Shown here piece by piece: positions 23,129-33,682 of a stretch of DNA of 64,000 nucleotides. The stretch is taken from the NCBI GenBank assembly GCA_002785985.1, contig NHNU01000014.1, positions 620,001 to 684,000 of the forward strand. Direction: 5' to 3'. Origin of the DNA: Microcyclosporella mali. Taxonomy: Eukaryota > Ascomycota > Dothideomycetes > Mycosphaerellales > Mycosphaerellaceae. The notes under the pieces were generated by a model, which saw nothing but the letters and a program-made list of their open reading frames with translations, had not been told where the DNA came from and did no database searches. The translations under genes were made by a program, and so were the position numbers. Every line of letters starts with the position of its first letter. The first letter of the stretch is position 1.

Positions 23129-24892
23129 CTAATAATCGATCCCAACCACTTTGTGCATTAATTGCAGCATAGCAGTCATCTTCTCCTCTTCCAGCCGTCT
23201 AGCGGTGATCGATAGGCCCACCATAGCGTTCTCGTGGTTCTTCGGATGCCCGTCTGGAGACCTATTAGTTCACAATGACGCCAGGGACACAAGCATGACT
23301 TACAGAATCTCATGACCTCTGCATCTTGCTCTGATATTGGTTCAAGATCGGCCGGCACAATATCCTTCTCAAGGTCAACTCTGGTCACTGGGAACGATCC
23401 CGTTGTCAGATCCAACAGTGGCGATAGTCCGCCATAGTGAGATGGATAGTTGCTGTCATGTCTCACAGCGGGAAACGGCAAGCTTGGCATGATCATGCCA
23501 TCGATAGGTCGGCCAGTCCCTGTCAACGTTTTGCTCGACTCCCAACGCTCCAGCCAAGCTTGTGCCAACAATGCTCGCCGGTGCTGGTTTTGCCACGTCT
23601 CGAACACCGTTGTCTTAGGTGCCTTGGCCGTTTTGCCCATCCACGCTTCAAGCTGGGGATGCAGAGGCTCTCCCGAAAGATCGGTGTCCCTCTGGAATTC
23701 TTCTCCGCCATCTGCACCATACATCTTCAACACGATATCGTGAGCCTCTGGCATTTCATGTGGAGTCCATTCGATCACTTTGTGGCCAGCACTGATCAAC
23801 TTGTCACGAACGATTTCGAGGGCCCGTAGTAATGGTGGAGTCGCATTGACGCGGCCGTCTCCTTTCGCCAGGCCGAAACAAAGCTGGTCTGGCAATATCT
23901 CTTCTTCTTCTCGCCACGGAATGGGAAGGCATTGAGGATCGCGCAGCCAAGGCTTCTGTGATAGCACACTCGTCATGAAAAGTCGAATGTCATCTGGAGA
24001 TCGGCACATCGGTCCAGCGCATGATCGAACAGCCTCTTGTCCCAGGTAAGTGTTCGAGACTTGCTGATACGAGACTCTTCCATGCGATGGTCGAAGTCCC
24101 CACAGTCCGGTACAGAGACAAGGATGTCGAATGCTGCCACCGATGTCTGTACCTACTCCTAGAAAACTCCCGCCCATTGCAACCAGGGCGGATTCGCCAC
24201 CCGACGAGCCACCTGGTGTTAGATTTCTATCAAACGGGTTCACTGTTCGACCGAATACATTGTTCACCGTCTCGCCCATCATCAACGTAGCGGGCACATT
24301 CGTCTTGACATATATCACCGCACCAGCTTCAAGTAGCATTTCCACGAGAGTGGAAGCAGACTGCATAGGATTTTCTGCCCTTGAGACATATCCAAGCGTC
24401 GTATCCAATCCGGGAAAGTTGAACTGATCTTTCAAGCTGCCAAGATGGTATAAGCGCTCGTCGTGATTTCATCCAGAGGGCACTCTACCTGACTGGAAGG
24501 CCGTGTAGTGGCCCAACGGGCTTTCCCTCTACCTTCAGCCTCTGGTCCATTATTTTCGCTCTCACAATAGCCTCCTCGAAGCAGATTTCTGTCACGCAGT
24601 TTACTAGTTGCTGTGCCACTGCAGCCCTCTTGCACACTGCTGTGGTCACTTCTTCCGATGTCCATATTCCGGCAGCAATTCTCGCCACTACTTCCGACGC
24701 CGTCGCATCCGTAAGTTCTAGCTCCCGAGGCGTAAAAAGGCCCGACTCGTGCGGAAAATTCGAAACATCCGCGACTTCTTTCTTCGGCAGTAATGAGATC
24801 GGTATTCGCCATTCTGCTCTTATCAGGCTATCTCGCTGCGCCTGCTTTCTGGCGGCAATGTCTTCCCATGGTTCCGGACCCAGGCTTCCCAT
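23129..24892 (-). CDS. amidase-signature family enzyme
   Basis: Three exons on the minus strand, 24892-24489, 24436-23304 and 23253-23129, join with all phases closing to 553 aa. The catalytic triad of the amidase signature is complete. Lys137 is in LKDQF just after the first intron, the cis-serine Ser212 in PGGSSGGES, and the nucleophile Ser236 in GTDIGGSIRHP. The spacings of 75 and 24 residues equal those in fatty-acid amide hydrolase. The C-terminus (MVGLSITARRLEEEKM) is the family's closing helix and only appears after splicing the last intron. The start is the ATG at 24892; the frame is open further up but without ATG. It hydrolyses an amide; acetamidase-like fungal members use small amides, but the substrate is not known. 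It is divergent from the dioxygenase at 25715. Confidence 0.92.
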
Positions 24893-25714
24893 GGCGGACA
24901 GCAAATGAGACTCTGCGGATTTTCGGGCCAATCAATTGATCTGAGTGAGGGGTCGGTGGTTGGAAACACGAGACCAAAAAGATCAGGACGGGCCAGGAAC
25001 TCTTATATGGTGTCTGTGCCCGTTATCAGCGTTAGTGTCGCGCCATGGTCTGGATTATGTGAGGACGGCACTGGCCCCGGTACCGTACTACTGTGACGTT
25101 GGATGGCTACCTTTCCACATTGAGCATGCATGGCTTTTCTTGGCTTATCGTTCTGGCCGCGGCCAGAGGGGAAGTGAGTAACAACACTACTGATAAAGAG
25201 AAGGAAGGTCGGGTGATCACGGCGATCTTGTCGCGATTGACTGACATTGCAGGACATCAGTGATTGCATACGCTATATGTTTACCATTGCGCATTGGTTG
25301 TGGCGGTCACAAGCTGCTCTGATGATACTGCCGCGCGAGTATACAAACAGTTGATTTATGATCCTCGACGGGACATCTGCACGTCTCGAAGGTATGATAG
25401 GACGCGATCCGTCAAACAAGAAGTCGGGATGGCGATGTTTGACAAACCATTTCCAAAAGTCAGCGTGTCATTCACCATGAGTTTCACTACAATGGTGCAC
25501 GTGAACTTCGCGGCTCGCCTGTGCTAAGTACTGTTGGCGAACGTTTAGGTGGCCAAGCAATCGGACGAGTGCCGATGGATGATGACAACTCAGCTCCAGC
25601 TCGGACATGTATGCAGGTAGGATTCGGCCGAACTTACCAGCTGAGCAGCGATACAGAACTTCACGTCCCGAATTAAATAACTTCCATGATCAGTTCCGAC
25701 ATCTGACATTCATC
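24893..25714. promoter_or_regulatory. divergent promoter region, amidase / 2OG dioxygenase
   Basis: About 820 bp lies between the two starts. A perfect palindrome TTCGGCCGAA at 25623-25632 lies about 80 bp before the dioxygenase ATG. Its CGG/CCG half-sites are the kind bound by Zn2Cys6 regulators such as the one encoded at 26750-28855. The link is inference. Confidence 0.35.
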
Positions 25715-26710
25715 ATGACTTTTCCAATCATTGACATCGCTCAGATTGGTGACCCGGACGTTCAGCTCTCGATTGCAAAAGACATCACAGAGGCAAGTCG
25801 GACATGGGGCTTCCTGCTACTGAAGAACCATCCGATCCCAGCGGAAGATATCGCTGCCATGTTTGCGACGGGTAGAGAGTTCTTCCTCAACATTCCCGAA
25901 GAGCAGAAAGCTCCATATCCCATCAACGACCGCTATGTGGGCTACAACGCAGCCCTGAGCGATTGTAAAAAGGACGACAAAGCGAGCATATGGCTTTCTG
26001 GCGAACCAGGATTCTTGTCGGCCGAGGGATACAAAGCTTTGCCTCCCTATTGGCATGACAAGCTCGACGCAGTGGAGGAATTCAAGCATCATTGTCACGG
26101 TCTTGTCACCGAACTCCTGGTCTGCTTCGCTCTGGCAATGGACCTTAGCAACCGGAACTTCTTCGCCGATGCTCACGCAGAAGACGCAGGCAACGGGAAC
26201 CAGTTTCGCATGCTCTGCTATCCTTCTCGCGACAAGAGTCCTCAGCAGAACATTACGCGAATGTCACCGCATTCGGACTCCGGCTCGGTCACGCTACTAT
26301 TCCAGAATTGTGCCGGGCTGGAAGTCGAGTCTCCATCCGGGGAGTGGGTACCAGCTCCACACATTGAAAATCACATCCTCGTCAACCTGGGTGATGCGCT
26401 TGCCTTTTGGTCAGGGGGACGGCTGAGAGCTACGAAACATCGTGTTAGCTTCAATTCCTGCCCGCATGGTGTGGAGCGGATGAGCATGGCGTACTTCGGC
26501 GCGGCATCACCAGATACTGTCCTTGAACCACTCAAGGTGGATGGAAAGGCGACATTTGAGAAGTATGAAGCCAATGGACTGGCAATACCCAAGGGGATCA
26601 CATATGGCGAATATTTGAAGATGATCATGGCTGGCATCTATGGAACCGGCGTCAGCACGACAGATCAGAAAACTAAGGATGCAGTCCCGACGATAGCAGT
26701 GGAAGCCTAA
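25715..26710 (+). CDS. 2-oxoglutarate/Fe(II) dioxygenase, isopenicillin-N-synthase-like
   Basis: An intronless frame of 331 aa from the ATG at 25715 (MTFPIIDIAQIGDPDVQL), the usual length of this family. The DIOX_N part (ITEASRTWGFLLLKNHPIP) is followed by the jelly-roll core. The iron ligands are His186 and Asp188 in SPHSDSGSVTLLFQ and His242 in KHRVSF, and the co-substrate RxS pair is in ERMSMAYF. Such enzymes hydroxylate, desaturate or cyclise small molecules, in fungi often within metabolite clusters. The frame is open upstream to 25607 but those residues are not conserved-looking. It ends only 39 bp from the convergent regulator gene. Confidence 0.9.
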   Translation: MTFPIIDIAQIGDPDVQLSIAKDITEASRTWGFLLLKNHPIPAEDIAAMFATGREFFLNIPEEQKAPYPINDRYVGYNAALSDCKKDDKASIWLSGEPGFLSAEGYKALPPYWHDKLDAVEEFKHHCHGLVTELLVCFALAMDLSNRNFFADAHAEDAGNGNQFRMLCYPSRDKSPQQNITRMSPHSDSGSVTLLFQNCAGLEVESPSGEWVPAPHIENHILVNLGDALAFWSGGRLRATKHRVSFNSCPHGVERMSMAYFGAASPDTVLEPLKVDGKATFEKYEANGLAIPKGITYGEYLKMIMAGIYGTGVSTTDQKTKDAVPTIAVEA

Positions 26711-26749
26711 GTAGAAGATCTTCATATCAAAATGTCATGATCTCACGTA

Positions 26750-28855
26750 TCACCACGATGAGGGTTGAAACGAAAGGTCCAAGCCTGTCAACCCTTGACC
26801 TCCGGGGTCGAGCAGATCGTATCCCATACCAACAGACCAGAGCTCCTCGTCCTGTAGGCCCCAATTCGCATATGACATGGCGGATGCCGAAGTCCCCGGT
26901 GTTCCATTCATGTCTGCCGTCGCATCGAGCGCCGGCGCATAGAAGTCATAGCCGGTACTTGGTTGCAAAATGTCAGGATGTTGAAGTCGTGTGTTGTTTG
27001 CAGAAGACATCGCTGTGTTGTTAGCAATCTCTGTGCCACTGGTGTGGCTCTGCGTCACTTCCGCTGTCTTTCGTGCTTCTGTCGGAATTTTGTTTCTCCT
27101 CAGTTGTCGCAACATTCTCTCAAACCCTTTGGCCATGCTGAAAACCATGTGATTTGCACCTGCCTTACATGCTTCGAGCATTCGGACGATTCTCTCGACC
27201 AGTGGAATGGTGCGTTGGGTGACATCAATTGTGATGCCGATCTCATGCCAGCGTGGAGCAAGCTTCATAAGGAAGACGACGGCGAAAGCGATGATGGAGT
27301 GCAGGTAAAGTGGCATGCCAACGATCTCCTCGCCGCTCTTTGGATCGTCTAAAAAGTGCTGTAAAATACTATGCGCTGCCTCGACTGCTCTGAGGGCCAG
27401 CGGACGTAGGCTGGCGGGAAGCTCGACAACTTTGTCTAATGGTCTGCCTCGAAGCACAAGCGAGTGGAGGACGAGGTTGCTGAAGTGGAACTGCAGATCG
27501 ATGCTACGTGAAAGTGATTGGTCTGGTGATGGTTGCGAGTCGCTCAGCAATTTCCAGCGATTCCTCCATGATTGAATATTATCCGTGAATCGGGAGTGCT
27601 CTAGAACGGAAGCGTCGTCGCCAGCCATGGTGCGTTTTGGCTCCAAGCCGAAGGTGTCGAAAGCACGGCCTAACATTACCAGACCCGTGACTTGAGATAT
27701 CAACGCTCGGTCCGCTGGCGTACATGTGTCCGATGTCAGCAGAATCTCGAAGTCCTTAATTGGCCTTAGTTCGGACATCACTGGAGGGCGTCCATAGGCA
27801 ATGCTGGACTGATGATCGAGTACATAGAGAAGATACCACAAGCGGCTTCTCTCGAGTGACTCTCTACGCTCTTCAGCACTGATATCCTGTTCGTAGAATG
27901 CGGTGTAGAAGGCGTGATGTAAGTTGAGTTCGGTCGCCATTCGGATACTCAGACCAGATAGCTTCCAGCTAAGATATGGTTGCCACAGGGCAGCAATACA
28001 TAGTCCCCGAATATCGTCCAAGGAATGGAAGCGGTCGAACATAACCGAAGATACCAGACCCATGAATTGGCTCTGACAAGTCTCGTGCAACCACTCACTG
28101 CCTGGCAGAAGCAAGGCTGCTACAAGCATAACAGCAGTGAAGAGAACAGTAGATGAAACCCGCAGCGACTCCACTGTCGCGTCAGGAGCGATGGTAGCCG
28201 AGAACAAATGGACAGACTGCATCCTTTGGAAAACAGAAAGCAGTTCCTCGGCCTCGTTTATGGTGATGTGCTTCTCCGCGATCAGATCATGTTCCTTTCG
28301 ACGCATGCCACCCTTACGACGTAGTTTCACTGGTCGCAGCTGACTGCGGAGCCCGTTCATCTGAGTGGCCTCAATCAGACTGTTCATCGGATCCGGGGAC
28401 ACATCCCTTTCCTTCTCAGGAACTTCATTTTCGCCGCGGTCTTCTGAGGGCGGTCGTGACCTAGCTGGGTGTCGGGGCTTGACGATCGACGGCAGTGCAT
28501 ACAGATCCAGAGCCGGCATATTGAGCTTCACCAGAATATCTTCCAAAGCACGCTCCAGCTTGGTGATAGCCATCTGCGTAGACTCGTTGCCATTTTCCTC
28601 GGCTTGCGTCCAAGATTTCTTCTCGCGAAGGCACGTCAGGCCAAGACGACCACATCGAGAACAGTCCCGGCCATTGTTGGTCCATTCGCATTTTACTTTG
28701 AGTCGACGACAATTAGAGCATGACTTGCTTGGCTGCCTTCCCGACTTGCTGTCATCGGCATAAATGTCTTGGGGTGCGCGCCTCTGTCGCTTCTTAGGCC
28801 GGTCACCATCCACACCTTTTAATGCCGTAAGCTCACATGTCTTCGCTATATCCAT
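26750..28855 (-). CDS. Zn2Cys6 transcription factor
   Basis: A single frame of 701 aa. The zinc cluster is complete, with cysteines 46, 49, 56, 65, 68 and 75 (CSNCRRLKVKC ... CSRCGRLGLTC), preceded by basic residues (KKRQRRAP). A fungal-specific transcription-factor domain fills the middle, with the helical blocks LSWKLSGLSIRMATELNLHH and ESLERSRLWYLLYVLDHQSS followed by YGRPP. The start is the ATG at 28855 (MDIAKTCELTALKG); the frame is open upstream to 29011, with another ATG at 29005. It lies tail-to-tail with the dioxygenase, and with the amidase it is the obvious candidate pathway regulator. That role is inferred from position only. Confidence 0.88.
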   Translation of the reverse strand: MDIAKTCELTALKGVDGDRPKKRQRRAPQDIYADDSKSGRQPSKSCSNCRRLKVKCEWTNNGRDCSRCGRLGLTCLREKKSWTQAEENGNESTQMAITKLERALEDILVKLNMPALDLYALPSIVKPRHPARSRPPSEDRGENEVPEKERDVSPDPMNSLIEATQMNGLRSQLRPVKLRRKGGMRRKEHDLIAEKHITINEAEELLSVFQRMQSVHLFSATIAPDATVESLRVSSTVLFTAVMLVAALLLPGSEWLHETCQSQFMGLVSSVMFDRFHSLDDIRGLCIAALWQPYLSWKLSGLSIRMATELNLHHAFYTAFYEQDISAEERRESLERSRLWYLLYVLDHQSSIAYGRPPVMSELRPIKDFEILLTSDTCTPADRALISQVTGLVMLGRAFDTFGLEPKRTMAGDDASVLEHSRFTDNIQSWRNRWKLLSDSQPSPDQSLSRSIDLQFHFSNLVLHSLVLRGRPLDKVVELPASLRPLALRAVEAAHSILQHFLDDPKSGEEIVGMPLYLHSIIAFAVVFLMKLAPRWHEIGITIDVTQRTIPLVERIVRMLEACKAGANHMVFSMAKGFERMLRQLRRNKIPTEARKTAEVTQSHTSGTEIANNTAMSSANNTRLQHPDILQPSTGYDFYAPALDATADMNGTPGTSASAMSYANWGLQDEELWSVGMGYDLLDPGGQGLTGLDLSFQPSSW

Positions 28856-29252
28856 GTGTTTATGAAGGTATGGCTGCAGAAGGCCAGTTCGCGGAGTCAG
28901 GAAAGTGTTCTGTAGGTGAAAGAATGCCGGCGGTGAGCGATCTGGGAGCGAGGAGGTGGAGACGCGGAAGGACTTTTGCCGGCGGCATTTCGCCGAAAGT
29001 TTCATCTGCAATCATGAGATTCAACCGTACTACTGATCTGTATAATTGATCATTTGAAGAATATATCACCAACACAGCTGCTAATCATGAGGAGAGTCTG
29101 AAGCGTGTCTGAAATCATTGATAATTCGTGATATGCTAGAGACATGCTCGCTAAGTATACAGACTTTCGATTGGAAACAACCAGGCCCAAACCTAAGCTC
29201 AGAATCATATGCACTCGTCCAATATCGTCAGCCAGCTACCTGATTCACCTGC
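28856..29252. other. intergenic region
   Basis: It contains the upstream region of the Zn2Cys6 gene. Nothing else was recognised. Confidence 0.35.
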
Positions 29253-29903
29253 TCACAATAAGCCGGCAACAGCAAGACCAATGGCGCCAAGCGCGCCAGC
29301 GGCAATCACTGGGACACCAGTGGCAGCAGCGCCACCATCCGTGACGGTAGTTTGCCCAGTGATAGTAGCAGAGCCGGTCGTGGTTAGAGTGGTGCTTGAC
29401 TCAGTAATGGTTGATGTAAACGCAGAAGTGGTGGTGAAGTCTTCCACAGTCGTGCTTGGTGTCGAGCTTGAGTCCGAAGAGGATCCTGACGAAGAAGAAC
29501 CAGCACTAACAGAGGACAGGTCGAATACCGAGCTGGCCTGCAAAGCGACGCTTGTAGCGTAAGCGTTCAGAGATGCGGCTTGATTGGTGAGTCTGCTGGC
29601 ATATGCGCTGTCGGTGGCGGTGGCGGCAATGCTGGAGAGTGCGGCGGCCTCTGTTGACGCCGCGACGAGGCCAGAGTTGATATCAGATTGAATACCGGCC
29701 TGGATGGAGGACACTGCCGCAGAGTTGGCGGTAGACGCAACGCTCAAGGCCGAGTTGAAGGCTTCGGTAAGGGATGAACGCTCGGCCGAGTACTCTGTGG
29801 CGAGCGACGACTGGATAGAGGCAACAGCATCGCTAACAGTGATGGTCGTAGTCTGAGCGGCGGCTAGGGCGCTGAGGCTTAGGATGGCGAAGGTCGAGAG
29901 CAT
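29253..29903 (-). CDS. GPI-anchored Ser/Thr/Ala-rich secreted protein
   Basis: An intronless frame of 216 aa. It opens with a clear signal peptide (MLSTFAILSLSALAAAQ, cleavage expected near residue 17). The body is dominated by alanine, serine and threonine, at first helical (LATEYSAERSSLTEAFNSAL), then a pure Ser/Thr tract (GSSSSGSSSDSSSTPSTT) suited to O-mannosylation. It closes with a small-residue stretch and a hydrophobic tail (PVIAAGALGAIGLAVAGLL) that fits a GPI-attachment signal. It is probably on the plasma membrane or in the cell wall. No enzymatic domain is seen. Confidence 0.8.
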   Translation of the reverse strand: MLSTFAILSLSALAAAQTTTITVSDAVASIQSSLATEYSAERSSLTEAFNSALSVASTANSAAVSSIQAGIQSDINSGLVAASTEAAALSSIAATATDSAYASRLTNQAASLNAYATSVALQASSVFDLSSVSAGSSSSGSSSDSSSTPSTTVEDFTTTSAFTSTITESSTTLTTTGSATITGQTTVTDGGAAATGVPVIAAGALGAIGLAVAGLL

Positions 29904-31133
29904 AGTGCAGGTATTGGTTTGGTTCGAAGTCTTGTCGAGTACTGTATGATATGTCTGCCTAAATTCTGAGCTCCGGTGTCAATTCTAAGTATGTGCTTGA
30001 TGGTGTGTGTATGTGATAACAAGTCAGGGAGCAAGCACCTCATACTTATCTTGACCACAGCAAGCCTACGTCAGTTTCTGGAACGTTTGAGCAAACACCT
30101 TGACGACGCTCGTGGCGCAGTGCTGCCAGATCTTCAAGTGTTGTACAAAACACAACACAAGACAGACGTCAGCTCGGGCACAGTCGCGACTTTGCCGCAG
30201 ACGAAATTAGCACACAGTGCACAGAGCCATGTCTTCAAGGCATAATGGCTTGTTCCTGCGTTCCAGGACTACGTCATTTCGTCGTAGAGTTGTGCTAGAT
30301 GTCTTGAGTGGTTGTCTCGCACTGTTGGTATTCACGGCACACAACCGGTATCCGATGAAGCAATACTCCGATGCACTTACTTGATGCCAGCTTTTGATTT
30401 ATCTTATAGTCACATGAAGAATCCCAGGACAGCTCATGAGTCTACATCATTGAGACCTTTACTGCCCAAGTTGAAGACGCAACTGATCACAAGAACGCCA
30501 TGCTTCGTACAGCGGCAATACCATGTTTCAGGTTCTGCAAAACGTAAGCACGGAATCCTCATGTCCAGTCGGGGCACGGGTCCAACAGAGACGGCAGACC
30601 ATTTAGCAAAATGTGTGCGCCAGTGTGCTGAAGAAGTGCGAGAATAGATCGCTTGCCGATGGCGGTGTTGTATGATGGAGGGACTTGGACACTGGTGAAT
30701 GGTGGTGAGAGCGCGGCGCAGAAAAGACGAGTGACGTTTCCCGAAGGCTGTGCCCCGGATTTTCGGGCAATATTTCGCCGCTTGCCAGATGATCGCCTCA
30801 GGCATTAAGCCCGCTCTTTTCCACTCCGACACTTTTGCTCCCCTTCTTCTCAACCAACCCATTCCGACATGGAATAGACATTCTCATGGTTGGCGCACTT
30901 GTTGTCGACGTATAAGGGCTCCAGCGTGCAAGGGATCATTGCTGCCCAAACGCAAGCAAGTGGTATTACTTCCACTACCTCTCCAATGCGAATGGCGACG
31001 ATACAGCCGGAAGATGACCATAGTACAGCAGGACACGGACTGCATCGGTTCCAAATGGTCATGTATAACGAAGAAAAGAGACAGTATTATCATGGCGCAC
31101 CACGAGGCATACAAGACTCTAGCCAGCTCAGAA
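29904..31133. other. gene-poor region
   Basis: No gene is supported. The frames on both strands are short and uncharacteristic. Confidence 0.35.
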
Positions 31134-31319
31134 CATAGATTTTGATTCCTGATTTGCAAATCAAACAAATCATTTATTGTTTGATTTGACCGTGAATACC
31201 TTAATTTTTAAATAATTAGTATTCATTCAAAGTGATCGATTACATACCGTTATATCATGAATACCTTTGATTGATTTGAATAACACCCTGAGCAGATCAT
31301 TCAGAAATCAAAATCTATG
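31134..31319. mobile_element. hAT-type MITE, complete, 186 bp
   Basis: Terminal inverted repeats of 19 bp at 31134-31152 and 31301-31319 match with one mismatch (CATAGATTTTGATT...). The element is flanked by a perfect 8-bp direct repeat, GCTCAGAA, at 31126-31133 and 31320-31327. An 8-bp target-site duplication is characteristic of hAT transposons. The interior is AT-rich, non-coding, and holds a perfect 12-bp hairpin (arms 31157-31168 and 31177-31188, 8-nt loop). It is non-autonomous and would need a transposase from elsewhere. Confidence 0.85.
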
Positions 31320-33211
31320 GCTCAGAAGGCCCGAAGGACGACTTTGTCAATTTTAACTGCGTGTACAAGAATCTCAGGCCGGACTCCGCCCACTCGGGTA
31401 CATTGGCCGTACAACTTCAGCTCTGTCAAGGGAAGTGTATGGAGGTCACCTGTAGGAGGACAACAGGTGACAACGGAGTCTCATCGCTCTGGCGCCGACT
31501 CGCGAAGTAATAGCATTACCCGCGTGCTTGCTTTCAGTTTTCAATTGCACGGGGGAGCACACCATCATTCTCAGGTTGTAATTCACCGAGGTGGACCATG
31601 CAAGCGGCACCACACGCAATGCTGGCTCATCTGCTTCTCCCCTCTTTCCGCCTGCAGCCTCGGTTCCCGTCTATCTGTTGATAGGACTCGTCGAGCATGG
31701 TAATGCATGAATGAATGAACTAATAATCAGAATGATCATGCACATCAGCTTCATAGCTACCGGGCTAGCCTTATATGGACTGAGGGCGTCGCCTTCAGTT
31801 TGTACTCACGGGGGCTTTGACTCTTCTGAAAGACGCGACAAGCCGCATCCTATTCTCATGCCTCTAGTCCAAGCTGTCATAATGATGCGCGGTGTCATGG
31901 CGCTCTCATTCAAGCCTGAGCTAGTGGCACAAGTAGCTCAATGAATGCTCTGAGTACCTCTTTTCTGGGTTGAGACTGACCTCAGCCGCACATGTGCATG
32001 GCCTTCGAACCAGTCAAGTCGCCGTTCATACGGTCTAAAGTTGTCGTATAGTCCAAGCAACTGACACTGCGAGGACTTATCACGGGGCGAAAGAGAGTAA
32101 CGGGCTTGTTCAGGCTGCAATACAGTTGTAAACCTCGTGGAGACGTCTGGGTTAATGGTTCTGGATTTCGTGTCAAGTTCTAAATTGTTTGACAGTTGAC
32201 ATTCCCCGTTTTCCAAACATCCAAATGTCTCCTTCATGTTGAGTGGACTTCTTCGCAAACTCGTTTCTGCGCCAGTAGCTGGCTTCACTTTGCACCCGCC
32301 GTACGGGCTTCCAAGCTGCTGAAGCTAATATCGAGCGAGACGCTGCAAGTCCCCGAGTTGTGTCGCTTACCTGACGTGCTGGTGTATATGCAGAACTATG
32401 CCTGGTTCACAAGTCAGCTCTGATGACACCATCATGCGATAGAGCCTGACAATCTCCATCGCCAACGAGTGTCTCTTCATCATTTTGTATGGTTGTCCTG
32501 CCGTATCTGTGCCACACAATCAGAACAGCCTGATATGTCAGACTCTGCTTGTGGTCTTGCCATCAGAGTGTATCAGGTAACATTCGAGGCAGGTTGTTCG
32601 TGCGACTGTAGTTCGTGTCGTCGGTTTGAACGACTAGCTGTTTGTTTATGGACGTTGACCAGGTTGTGGCGACGATCGACCGGACGAAGTCACTCATAAG
32701 CCGTCTGATGGTCAGGCAGGTACTCCACATGCGGTCGACTTCCATAAGGATGATTATGCTTGATGGCGTGCAAGGACTTGTACCAAAGGCGTCGATGGGG
32801 AATCGACGCCCGAGATCTCTGCTCATAATGACCATGGTCAGCGACGAGGGGCGACTGCACGGTACTTCGCCAAATCAAAGTTTTGATATGGGTGATTGCG
32901 GAAAACATATGACTTTAGTGGGAGACAATGGAAGTGAAGACCGATTGGAACAACGCCAGCTGACAGCCCAAGGCAACGGATGCGACGAGATCGACCCTTG
33001 TCAAGTTATGAGCGAAGTGGAGGTTAAGAAAGTCTATATGTATGTCCATACACCCTTATGTATCATGGGCTACCAACATCCAAATCCAGCACGAGTCCTC
33101 AATCTCGATCAGCAGTCGAGTTGCAGCTGCTACATAGCACATATCAGGGTATCAATCTTGGCCGCAAAGGCATGTCATGTATCGTCGATCATTCCGATGT
33201 CGCACATCAAT
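31320..33211. other. gene-poor region
   Basis: Several frames of 60-200 codons occur, such as 32642-33262, but none has a plausible start, family motif or splice partner. Confidence 0.35.
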
Positions 33212-33682
33212 CTACTTCTTGTAGTAGATGCTGCTAAAGGTGGACGACGCCTTCGGAGTTGAAGAGAACTTGCTTGGGATGCTTGAAGGAATGGAGCTGA
33301 TCGGCTTCGATGCGGATGGCGTGGCTGATGGAGAAGAGCTGATGGATGGCTTAGAAGGCGAAACGGAGATGATCGATGATGGAACTGGATATCATTAGCA
33401 TCTTAAAAGCACACAAGATATAGCGGACATCCACGCACCAGATGGCGTTGAGATCGAGGAGGAGAAGCTAGGGGTCGATATGATGGACGACTGCACAATA
33501 TATCAGCTTGCGGTACACGATGCTAGTCATTGGCCTGGGCATACCGGCTTGCTCGAGTATATGGATGAGGGCTTCACCGAACCACTGCCGCTTGCAGAGG
33601 CAAAGCTCGAGGTGGCATCCACACCACTGAGTGCTGAGCCCAACAGAGCTAGGAGGAATGCTGCGGTGATCTTCGACATCAT
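33212..33682 (-). CDS. small Ser/Pro-rich secreted protein, three exons
   Basis: No long frame marks this gene; it appears only after splicing. Exons on the minus strand are 33682-33545, 33490-33439 and 33384-33212. They are separated by introns of 54 nt with good donors (GTATGC, GTGCGT) and acceptors (GTGCAG, ATCCAG), and phases close exactly to 120 aa. The N-terminus is a textbook signal peptide (MMSKITAAFLLALLGSALSG). The rest is almost entirely Ser, Pro, Ile, Lys and Thr in short repeats (PSSII, PSKPS, SIPSSIPSK) and ends in YYKK. The composition suits a heavily O-glycosylated wall or extracellular protein; it is cysteine-free, unlike most small effectors. Function is unknown. Confidence 0.72.

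Noticed and set aside
31157..31188. Perfect 12-bp hairpin as a transcription terminator
   Set aside because: It sits inside the MITE and follows no gene; intrinsic terminators of this type are not used by RNA polymerase II.
32642..33262. Plus-strand frame of 206 codons in the gene-poor region
   Set aside because: No ATG at its beginning, no domain or signal sequence, and its 3' part is antisense to the spliced secreted-protein gene.
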